From positions 3,700 to 42,405 of the forward strand of contig NZ_JALCBM010000007.1 of assembly GCF_028066395.1 (NCBI RefSeq): a DNA stretch of 38,706 bases, in the 5' to 3' direction. The stretch is from Ruegeria sp. Lineage in GTDB: Bacteria > Pseudomonadota > Alphaproteobacteria > Rhodobacterales > Rhodobacteraceae. The stretch's first letter is position 1. Each line of letters starts with the position of its first letter. Below, one piece after another: positions 8,676-14,989 of the stretch. Below the pieces are notes generated by a model, which did no database searches, had not been told where the DNA came from, and was given only the letters and a program-made list of their open reading frames with translations. Made by a program: the position numbers and the translations under genes.

Positions 8676-10187
8676 ATGCTGCAAGCCATTAAAGAAGCCG
8701 AACGCCAGAACATGCCCTTTGATGCGCTGTTTCCGCATCAATACGCCATCCGGGTGGATCGAACGCCCACCCCGGAGGGCTGGATCGGCGAAGAGATCGG
8801 CGGCTTCAGGCTGCACCGCTCTCCGCGTCTGCCGCGATCGAAACCGGAGACCAATGCCTTTGGTGTCGAGATCATCGTTTTGGGGATCGCCGTCGACGAC
8901 GGGGTTCTGGTGTCCGACACCACAAAGCTGCCCTTCGGCCCGGCCTCGGATTGGAATGCCATTGAACGCTGGGCCGAAAGGCTGGCGGGCCGGTTCATCG
9001 CCCTCTGTCGGTTGGGGGACGACCACCGTATCTATTTCGATCCCTCGCTGGAGCTGTCCTGTTTCTATAACCCGGTCACGGGCAATATCGGCTCATCCCC
9101 CTATATGGCGCTGGATCGCCCGATGCAGACCGGGCGGTATATCGACAGTCAGGACGTTATCTCTGGCACCGCGAATTTCGCACTGGGGATCACTGGCGAC
9201 CGCGACCTGCGGCTGGCGAGGCCAAATCACGCCCTGTGCCTGAACCGCTATCACCTGATCCGCCACTGGCCCCGTGTTGCGGATGTGGCCGCAGGTCATG
9301 ACGGTGACCCCGACAGCACGGCGTTTGAAATCGCAACACGGCTGGGCGCGACCTTCGGGGCGCTGGTGCAATCCTATGATGCGCTGGTGCCGGTGACCGG
9401 CGGACAGGACAGCCGCGCGCTGATCGCCTCGGGGCGGGACCATCTGGGCCATGTGAAAGCCTTTTTCACCCATCGCACCAACTACATGACCGCGCTTGAT
9501 TGCCTGATCGCTGAACAACTGGGACAGGCACTGGGGTTCGAAGTCGCGCTGCTGGACGGTGTCCGGCTCAGCGAATCTGAAGACCTGAGCCATAGGGTGA
9601 AACAGGAACAAGACTTGTTCACCCTTCGAACCGGTCGACATTGCAGTGTGCCCGGCCACCACGAACTGGCAACCCGAGAGCATTTGCCCGACGGTCAGAT
9701 ACTTTTGCGTGGCAACGTCATGGACCTGAACCGCGCCAATCAATGGCGGGGGCAGTCCAGTTTCAGGCTGGCCCATATGGTAAGGCGCATGCGGCTGCGC
9801 GCGCCCGAAGGCATTGCCCCCGCCACCTATTGGGGCCGGGAAGCGGGCACTTGGCTCGACAACCTGCCGGACGAGGCCATTCCCTTTGCCTATGACATCT
9901 CGTTTCTGGAAAACATCCTGCCCAATACCATGGGGGCAATGCTGAACGGGATCACCTCGTATTTCACGCTCAACCCGTTTAACGACCGGCATCTGATCTC
10001 TCGCAGCATGCGCGTCCCTCCGGCGCTGCGGCGCGAAGGGGCACTGAATGCGGCGATCATAAAGGCAACCGTGCCCGGGCTGGCCGAGATCGCTTACACT
10101 CAAGGCATCAAGCGCAGCCCCGAAGCCCGCCGCGCGGCAGAGGCCCTGTTCCCCGACCCCGAAACCGCCACGACCGACGGGGCATGA
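8676..10187 (+). CDS. asparagine-synthase-like PP-loop protein, function unknown
   Basis: A 503-residue protein I cannot assign to a characterised enzyme. Its middle carries VTGGQDSRALIAS (TGGQDS at 241-246), a variant of the SGGxDS ATP-pyrophosphatase loop of asparagine synthases and related adenylating ligases. The preceding 170 residues, with GRFIALCRLGDD, YFDPSLELSCFYN and GSSPY, resemble the Ntn glutaminase half of such enzymes. The nucleophilic Cys that should follow the initiator Met is absent (the start is MLQAIK), so any ammonia-producing activity would be lost. There is no signal peptide or clear membrane segment. It starts at ATG 8676 with a weak ribosome-binding site, 94 bases after the ThiE-like gene and 102 bases before psuK. 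Relatives occur in polysaccharide and natural-product loci, but none is visible here. Family confidence is good; function is open. Confidence 0.65.
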   Translation: MLQAIKEAERQNMPFDALFPHQYAIRVDRTPTPEGWIGEEIGGFRLHRSPRLPRSKPETNAFGVEIIVLGIAVDDGVLVSDTTKLPFGPASDWNAIERWAERLAGRFIALCRLGDDHRIYFDPSLELSCFYNPVTGNIGSSPYMALDRPMQTGRYIDSQDVISGTANFALGITGDRDLRLARPNHALCLNRYHLIRHWPRVADVAAGHDGDPDSTAFEIATRLGATFGALVQSYDALVPVTGGQDSRALIASGRDHLGHVKAFFTHRTNYMTALDCLIAEQLGQALGFEVALLDGVRLSESEDLSHRVKQEQDLFTLRTGRHCSVPGHHELATREHLPDGQILLRGNVMDLNRANQWRGQSSFRLAHMVRRMRLRAPEGIAPATYWGREAGTWLDNLPDEAIPFAYDISFLENILPNTMGAMLNGITSYFTLNPFNDRHLISRSMRVPPALRREGALNAAIIKATVPGLAEIAYTQGIKRSPEARRAAEALFPDPETATTDGA

Positions 10188-10289
10188 GAAGACAGCTAAG
10201 CTACCTGCCCGATCCAGACCGCGCTGTTTCGGCCCCGGCCCGCCCGCTTCCCGCTTGCGCCTTCACCGTAGCTGCGGCATGACATCTGC

Positions 10290-11183
10290 ATGAAACAGAA
10301 TACCCAAATCCTGTGTATCGGATCGGTCCTGTGGGATGTGATCGGACGCTCTGCCAGCGCCATGCGGCAGGGCTCGGACGTGCCGGGACGGATCACCCGG
10401 CTGCCGGGCGGTGTCGCCATGAACATTGCCATGACGCTGGTGCGGTTCGGCATGACACCCACCCTGCTGACCGCTATTGGCCGTGATCCCGAAGGTGACG
10501 AGCTGGTCCACGCCTGCGCGCGGCTGGGGATGGTGACCGAGCACATTTACCGTTCTCAAGACCTGCCGACCGACCGCTATATGGCCGTCGAGGGCGCGAA
10601 CGGGCTGATTGCCGCCATCGCGGACGCCCATTCGCTGGAAGCCGCAGGAGCGAAAATCCTACGCCCGCTGATGCATGGCCCTTTGGGGTATGAGAACACG
10701 CCCTTCGAAGGCCCCATCGCGCTGGACGGCAACCTGACGCAGGACCTGCTGGAAGAGATCGCGCAAAGCCCGGCCTTTGCCCGTGCCGATTTGCGCGTGG
10801 CCCCGGCCTCACCCGGTAAGGCCGAACGCCTGCTGCCTTTCCTCAAACACGCCCGCGCGACGCTGTACGTGAACCTCGAAGAGGCTGGCCTGCTGTGCCA
10901 GCGCGAGTTCCCGGATTCCGAAAGCGCCGCCAAGGGTCTGCTGGATCGTGGCGCGCTGCGGGTGCTGGTCACCGATGGCGGCAAGGCGGCCACTGTTGGC
11001 GCGGCCTCGGGCGTGCTGACCCAAACACCCCCATCCGTTCTGGTCACCCGGGTGACCGGCGCGGGTGACACATTCATGGCGGCCCATATCGCATCCGAGG
11101 CGGGGGGCGCCGATGACGCGGCCGCCCTGACCCGTGCCCTGCACGCCGCTGCCACTTATGTTTCCGGAGAAACCCCACTGTGA
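10290..11183 (+). CDS. psuK: PfkB-family carbohydrate kinase, probable pseudouridine kinase
   Basis: Phosphorylates pseudouridine to pseudouridine 5'-phosphate, the first step of pseudouridine breakdown. The 297-residue ribokinase fold shows the N-terminal GG-x3-N signature (GGVAMN, 40-45), the NLEEAG loop (195-200) and the C-terminal TGAGDT motif with catalytic base D260. The substrate assignment rests mainly on its position: the last bases overlap the start of psuG in a GTGA arrangement, as expected for a translationally coupled kinase-glycosidase pair. The PfkB family is broad, so without this partner it would be called only a sugar or nucleoside kinase. The ATG at 10290 has no good ribosome-binding site. 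The 102-base gap before it shows no clear promoter. Confidence 0.88.
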   Translation: MKQNTQILCIGSVLWDVIGRSASAMRQGSDVPGRITRLPGGVAMNIAMTLVRFGMTPTLLTAIGRDPEGDELVHACARLGMVTEHIYRSQDLPTDRYMAVEGANGLIAAIADAHSLEAAGAKILRPLMHGPLGYENTPFEGPIALDGNLTQDLLEEIAQSPAFARADLRVAPASPGKAERLLPFLKHARATLYVNLEEAGLLCQREFPDSESAAKGLLDRGALRVLVTDGGKAATVGAASGVLTQTPPSVLVTRVTGAGDTFMAAHIASEAGGADDAAALTRALHAAATYVSGETPL

Positions 11184-12091
11184 TCGACATCCAATATTCC
11201 GCCGAGGTCCGCGCCGCCAAAGACGCAGGCCAACCCATCGTGGCGCTGGAAAGCACCATCATCACCCATGGCATGCCCTACCCGCAAAATGTCGAGGTCG
11301 CCGCCCAGGTCGAACAGGACATCCGCGACGCCGGCGCCACCCCGGCCACCATCGCCGTAATTGACGGCAAGCTGCATGTGGGGCTTGAGGCCGACCAACT
11401 GCAGGGGCTGGGACAGGCGCAAGGCGTCGCCAAACTGTCGCGCGCGGATATGGCCGCCTGCATCGCCACCGGCGGCACCGGCGCGACCACCGTCGCGGCC
11501 ACCATGATCGCCGCGCATTTTGCCGGGATCGAGGTTTTTGCCACCGGCGGCATCGGCGGCGTACATCAGGGGGCCGAAACCTCGTTCGACATCTCCGCCG
11601 ATCTGCACGAGTTGGCACAGACCCCGGTCACCGTTGTCGCCGCAGGTGCCAAGGCCATTCTGGATCTGGCCAAAACGCTTGAGGTGCTGGAAACGCTGGG
11701 CGTGCCGGTCATCGCCCATGGTCAGGATGAATTCCCCGCCTTCTGGTCCGCCAAATCCAACCTCGCCGCCCCGCTGCGCATGGACCGTGCCGAGGATATC
11801 GCCAAGGCCCACGCCACCCGCCGCGCGCTGGGTCTGCCGGGCGGCCAGCTGATCGCCAACCCGATCCCCGACACCGACCAGATCGCAGCGCAGGACCTGG
11901 CCCCGATCATCGCCGCCGCCCAGGCCGATGCCGAAACCCACCGGATCACCGGCAAAGGCGTCACCCCCTATCTGCTGCAACGCATCTACGAACAGACCGA
12001 GGGCCGTTCCCTGACCGCCAACATCGCGCTGGTCCGCAACAACGCACGGCTTGCCGCAGGTATCGCCCGCGCGCTGAGCGGCACCGCATAA
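11180..12091 (+). CDS. psuG: pseudouridine-5'-phosphate glycosidase
   Basis: Cleaves the C-C glycosidic bond of pseudouridine 5'-phosphate to uracil and ribose 5-phosphate. The 303 residues align over the whole length with the PsuG (YeiN) family. Known catalytic positions are present: E24 in ALESTIITHG, K85 in AKLSRAD, D141 in DISADL, and the Schiff-base lysine K158 in AAGAKAILDL. The highly conserved IATGGTGATTVAATM and FATGGIGGVH segments are also present. It starts at GTG 11180, inside the psuK stop codon (4-bp overlap), with GGAG 11 bases upstream. This is efficient coupling. No nucleoside transporter or regulator is attached, so how pseudouridine enters is not shown. Confidence 0.97.
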   Translation: MIDIQYSAEVRAAKDAGQPIVALESTIITHGMPYPQNVEVAAQVEQDIRDAGATPATIAVIDGKLHVGLEADQLQGLGQAQGVAKLSRADMAACIATGGTGATTVAATMIAAHFAGIEVFATGGIGGVHQGAETSFDISADLHELAQTPVTVVAAGAKAILDLAKTLEVLETLGVPVIAHGQDEFPAFWSAKSNLAAPLRMDRAEDIAKAHATRRALGLPGGQLIANPIPDTDQIAAQDLAPIIAAAQADAETHRITGKGVTPYLLQRIYEQTEGRSLTANIALVRNNARLAAGIARALSGTA

Positions 12092-12155
12092 GACTGCCCT
12101 ATTGTACCGCAGCGCCAGAGGGCTTACCTAAACCCGCAAATCACTCGGGACCGCA

Positions 12156-12833
12156 ATGAACACACCCTTTGACGAAGAACCACATCGCCGCCCCGGCCTG
12201 TTTGCCGGGCTCCGCGCCTCTTTCCTGACGGGGATCGTCGTCATTGCGCCGGTCTGGCTGACGGTCTGGCTGATCTGGTCGGTCGTGGGCTGGATCGACA
12301 GCGCGGTCCTGCCGCTGATCCCGCAAAAGTTCCAACCGTCGGAATATGTCGGCATCAACCTGCGCGGCGTTGGTGTGGTGATCTTCCTGATCTTCACGGT
12401 CATGGTGGGTTGGGTCGCCAAGGGTATTCTGGGCCGCTCGCTGATCCATTTCGCCGAAAGCGTGGTGGATCGCATGCCGGTCGTGCGCTCGGTCTATTCC
12501 GGGATCAAGCAAATCTCGGAAACGGTGTTTGCCCAGACGGAGCGGTCCTTTGAAAAAGCCTGCCTGATCCAGTATCCGCGCCGGGGCATCTGGGCCATCG
12601 GCTTCGTCTCGACCACCGCCCGGGGCGAGGTCAGCCAGCGCGCCGAAACCGGGGGCGAGCTGCTTAGCATCTTTGTCCCCACCACACCCAACCCCACCTC
12701 GGGCTTTCTTCTGTTCTTCCCGGCCGAGGATGTGATCCTGCTGGACATGTCCATCGAGGACGCCGCGAAACTGGTGATCTCGGCCGGGCTGGTCTATCCC
12801 AACGAAAAAGACCCGACCCAACCGCCAGAATAA
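12156..12833 (+). CDS. DUF502 family membrane protein
   Basis: A 225-residue inner-membrane protein of the DUF502 family, with no established bacterial function. Two hydrophobic segments (about residues 20-48, FLTGIVVIAPVWLTVWLIW, and about 72-90, GVVIFLIFTVMVGWVAKG) flank a short periplasmic loop. A soluble C-terminal part follows with the family motif RMPVVRSVYSGIKQISETV and a beta-rich stretch containing VPTTPNPTSGF. The start at ATG 12156 follows a CGGGAC sequence. Its TAA stop directly abuts the stop codon of the opposing patatin-like gene, with no bases between and therefore no room for a separate terminator. It lies 64 bases after psuG on the same strand, but a functional link is not evident. 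Confidence 0.93.
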   Translation: MNTPFDEEPHRRPGLFAGLRASFLTGIVVIAPVWLTVWLIWSVVGWIDSAVLPLIPQKFQPSEYVGINLRGVGVVIFLIFTVMVGWVAKGILGRSLIHFAESVVDRMPVVRSVYSGIKQISETVFAQTERSFEKACLIQYPRRGIWAIGFVSTTARGEVSQRAETGGELLSIFVPTTPNPTSGFLLFFPAEDVILLDMSIEDAAKLVISAGLVYPNEKDPTQPPE

Positions 12834-13859
12834 TCAGCCAAACATCGCAGGCAGATCGACGGTGCTGCGCGCGCCCAGATCACCCTTGTGATCGCGCAGA
12901 AAGGTATGCGCCGCCGCCTGCCCGGCCTGCTTCAACCGGTTCAGCACAATCGGGTTCGGTACGATCTTGGTTGCCGCTGACAGATCGTTCATCAACGCAT
13001 CATCGGCGATCATATGCACCAGCACCCGGCTCATCTCACCCGCTTTCAGCTTGCCCTCGGCCAGCAGCCGCTGCACAAAATTGATCGCCCGCAATTCACG
13101 AAAGAGCGATGAGTTAAAGCTGATCTCATTGATCCGGTTCTGTATCTGCTGCGGCGTCTTCGGGACCTCGTCGCGTTCCAGCGGATTGATGTTCACGATC
13201 ACCACATCATCCGGCAGCTCGCCATCGAACAATGGATAGAGCGCCGGATTGCCGGTATAGCCGCCATCCCAATAGGCCTCGGTCCGATCGGTTTTCGGAT
13301 CATAAATCTCGACCGCTTGAAACAGGTTCGGCAAACAGGCCGAGGCCAGAATCGCATCGGTCGAAATCTCGGCCCCAGAAAACACCCGGATCTTGCCACT
13401 GCGCACACAGGTGGCGCAGACGAACAGACCCGGTCCCTCATCGGCGCAAATCTCATCGAAATTGAACCGATCCACCACCGGCTCCAAGGGATTGCGATAA
13501 AACGGCCCGTAAGCATAAGGCGACACCAGCCGCGACCAGGCATCGGCCACCGAAAAGGGCGCGGAATATTCCAAAGCCTGCGCAATATGCGCCGGTTCCA
13601 CCCCGCGCATCCAATGGGCAATGCGCATATCCCCCACCGCGCCCATCCGCTGCCACAACCCGTCCAGCGCCGCCCGCGCGCCGTCACGCCCGGCATGCAC
13701 CATACCCGACTTGAACGCCGCCCCGTTCAGCGCCCCGGCCGAGGTCCCGGTGATCGCCGCAACCTCAATATCCTCTTCATCCAGAAGCCGGTCCAACACT
13801 CCCCAGGTAAACGCCCCATGCGCCCCGCCGCCTTGCAAAGCCAGATTGATCTGCTTCAT
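12834..13859 (-). CDS. patatin-like phospholipase family protein
   Basis: A serine acyl hydrolase using a Ser-Asp dyad, probably acting on lipid or another acyl ester. The 341 residues contain the complete patatin set: oxyanion loop GGGAHG (10-15), nucleophile S40 in GTSAG (38-42), and aspartate D198 in DGG (198-200). No signal peptide is present, so it is cytoplasmic or membrane-associated. It sits 63 bases downstream of 3-hydroxybutyrate dehydrogenase on the same strand. That makes a role in intracellular polyhydroxybutyrate mobilisation a reasonable but unproven idea; patatin-type enzymes include both phospholipases and polyester depolymerases. The start ATG 13859 has a GAGGCGGA site immediately next to an intergenic repeat. 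Confidence 0.92.
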   Translation of the reverse strand: MKQINLALQGGGAHGAFTWGVLDRLLDEEDIEVAAITGTSAGALNGAAFKSGMVHAGRDGARAALDGLWQRMGAVGDMRIAHWMRGVEPAHIAQALEYSAPFSVADAWSRLVSPYAYGPFYRNPLEPVVDRFNFDEICADEGPGLFVCATCVRSGKIRVFSGAEISTDAILASACLPNLFQAVEIYDPKTDRTEAYWDGGYTGNPALYPLFDGELPDDVVIVNINPLERDEVPKTPQQIQNRINEISFNSSLFRELRAINFVQRLLAEGKLKAGEMSRVLVHMIADDALMNDLSAATKIVPNPIVLNRLKQAGQAAAHTFLRDHKGDLGARSTVDLPAMFG

Positions 13860-13872
13860 GTTTCCGCCTCTT

Positions 13873-13915
13873 CATCTGGCCAAAAATATCCCGGGGGTAT
13901 GGGGGCAGAGCCCCC
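13873..13915. repeat. intergenic repeat copy 1 (single arm plus GC hairpin)
   Basis: CATCTGGCCA followed by AAAATATCCCGGGGG, then seven bases, then GGGGGC-AGA-GCCCCC (13901-13915), a perfect 6-bp hairpin. The same two elements in the same order occur at 25180-25238 elsewhere in the window. I recall this type of intergenic repeat being common in Rhodobacteraceae. On the minus strand it lies between bdhA and the patatin gene, starting eight bases after the bdhA stop and ending just before the patatin ribosome-binding site. It could therefore fold in the bicistronic mRNA and stabilise, attenuate or process it. Confidence 0.8.
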
Positions 13916-13922
13916 ATGTGAC

Positions 13923-14696
13923 CTACAAAGCCGTCCAGCCGCCATCCACGGAAATCGTCGTTCCGGTAATCTGCGCCGCCGCATCCGATGCCAGAAACGC
14001 TACCGTCCCGCCCAACTGCTCAACTGTGGCGAACTCCTTCGATGGCTGCCGCTCCAACAGAATGTTCTTCACCACATCCTCGCGGCTCATACCGTATTCC
14101 TTCATCGTGTCGGGGATCTGCGCCTCGACCAGCGGGGTCAGCACATAGCCCGGGCAGATGGCGTTGCAGGTGATCGGCTCCTGCGCGGTTTCCAGCGCCA
14201 CGGTCTTGGTCATGCCCACCACCCCGTGCTTGGCCGCCACATAGGCCGCCTTGAACGGCGAGGCCGTCAGACCATGGGCCGAGGCGATATTGACCACCCG
14301 CCCCCACCCCGCCTTGCGCATCATCGGCAAGGCCGCCGCCGTGGTGTGAAAGACCGAATTCATGTTGATCGCGATGATCGCGTCCCATTTCTCGACCGGA
14401 AACTGATCGATCGCCGCGACATGCTGAATGCCCGCATTGTTCACTAGAATATCGCAGGCCCCCGCCTGTTCGATCAGTGCCCGGCATTCATCGCCCTTGG
14501 ACATGTCCGCCTTGATGTAGCGCGCCTTGGTCCCGGTCTCGCGCGCGATCTCCGCCGCCAGGGCGTGATCCTCATCCCGGTCGGTGAACGAGTTCAGCAC
14601 CACATGCGCCCCGGCCTTGGCCAGCTCGCGCGCGACGCCCAGACCGATCCCGGAATTCGACCCGGTGATGATGGCGGTTTTTCCAGACAGGCTCAT
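13923..14696 (-). CDS. bdhA: D-3-hydroxybutyrate dehydrogenase
   Basis: An NAD-dependent short-chain dehydrogenase converting 3-hydroxybutyrate to acetoacetate, in polyhydroxybutyrate and ketone-body use. The 257 residues show TGSNSGIG (11-18) for cofactor binding, NNAG (86-89), and the catalytic S139, Y152 and K156. Substrate-binding residues known from Pseudomonas fragi HBDH (numbered three higher there) are conserved: Q91, H141, K149, Q193 and W254. This supports the specific name over a generic SDR call. ATG 14696 has GGGAG seven bases upstream. It is the first gene of a likely two-gene unit with the patatin-like lipase. A strong minus-strand terminator lies about 100 bases upstream (14800-14827), so its promoter must be in the roughly 100 bases between. 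Confidence 0.95.
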   Translation of the reverse strand: MSLSGKTAIITGSNSGIGLGVARELAKAGAHVVLNSFTDRDEDHALAAEIARETGTKARYIKADMSKGDECRALIEQAGACDILVNNAGIQHVAAIDQFPVEKWDAIIAINMNSVFHTTAAALPMMRKAGWGRVVNIASAHGLTASPFKAAYVAAKHGVVGMTKTVALETAQEPITCNAICPGYVLTPLVEAQIPDTMKEYGMSREDVVKNILLERQPSKEFATVEQLGGTVAFLASDAAAQITGTTISVDGGWTAL

Positions 14697-14799
14697 GGCC
14701 GATCTCCCTCTGTCTCTAGATTTGCGGACACAGTGCCATGCTGCACCTGCAAAGAAAACGGGGAATGATCAGGGGGTGGTAACCGGACAAAATCCGCAT

Positions 14800-14827
14800 A
14801 AAAAAACGCCCGCACGAAGCGGGCGTT
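14800..14827 (-). terminator. intrinsic terminator (minus strand)
   Basis: The stem AACGCCCGC (14805-14813) pairs perfectly with 14819-14827, loop ACGAA. Seven A residues at 14800-14806 read as a T-run on the minus strand, partly inside the stem. On the plus strand the following sequence is only weakly T-rich, so the minus direction is favoured. It separates the small-RNA candidate from the bdhA promoter region. Confidence 0.85.
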
Positions 14828-14915
14828 AAGTTATTGAGGCAGGTTTCATACAGGCAAGAAACCTATCGAGCAGTGCACCCTTTATAAGCAATTCCACGCC
14901 GCCATCCAAGCTAAA
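14800..14915 (-). ncRNA. candidate small RNA ending at a strong intrinsic terminator
   Basis: Reading the minus strand, a 9-bp stem (14819-14827 with 14805-14813, loop 5) is followed by an uninterrupted T-run (complement of the A-run at 14800-14806). This is a textbook terminator, but no gene precedes it on that strand: the only gene to the right, at 14990, is on the plus strand. Upstream in the putative transcript is a second hairpin, AGGTTTC/GAAACCT (14864-14858 with 14847-14841). A TATTAT -10 (complement of 14922-14927), with a poor TTCATC -35 17 bases before it, would give a transcript of about 115 nt. The family is unknown and the 5' end is a guess. The intergenic stretch 14697-14989 holds nothing else that I can support. 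Confidence 0.45.
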
Positions 14916-14989
14916 AGTTTGATAATAAGAAAAATCATGGCTACGATGAATCCCAAACAAAATAAGGCCAGAGCAGGATTGTTTCCAAA

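Noticed and set aside
14882-14938. An 18-residue hydrophobic minus-strand reading frame (MIFLIIKLLAWMAAWNCL), suggesting a toxin-like membrane peptide.
   Set aside because: No ribosome-binding site, and its AT-rich start overlaps the best promoter -10 for the small-RNA candidate. A chance frame in AT-rich DNA is as likely. Ribosome profiling could reopen it.
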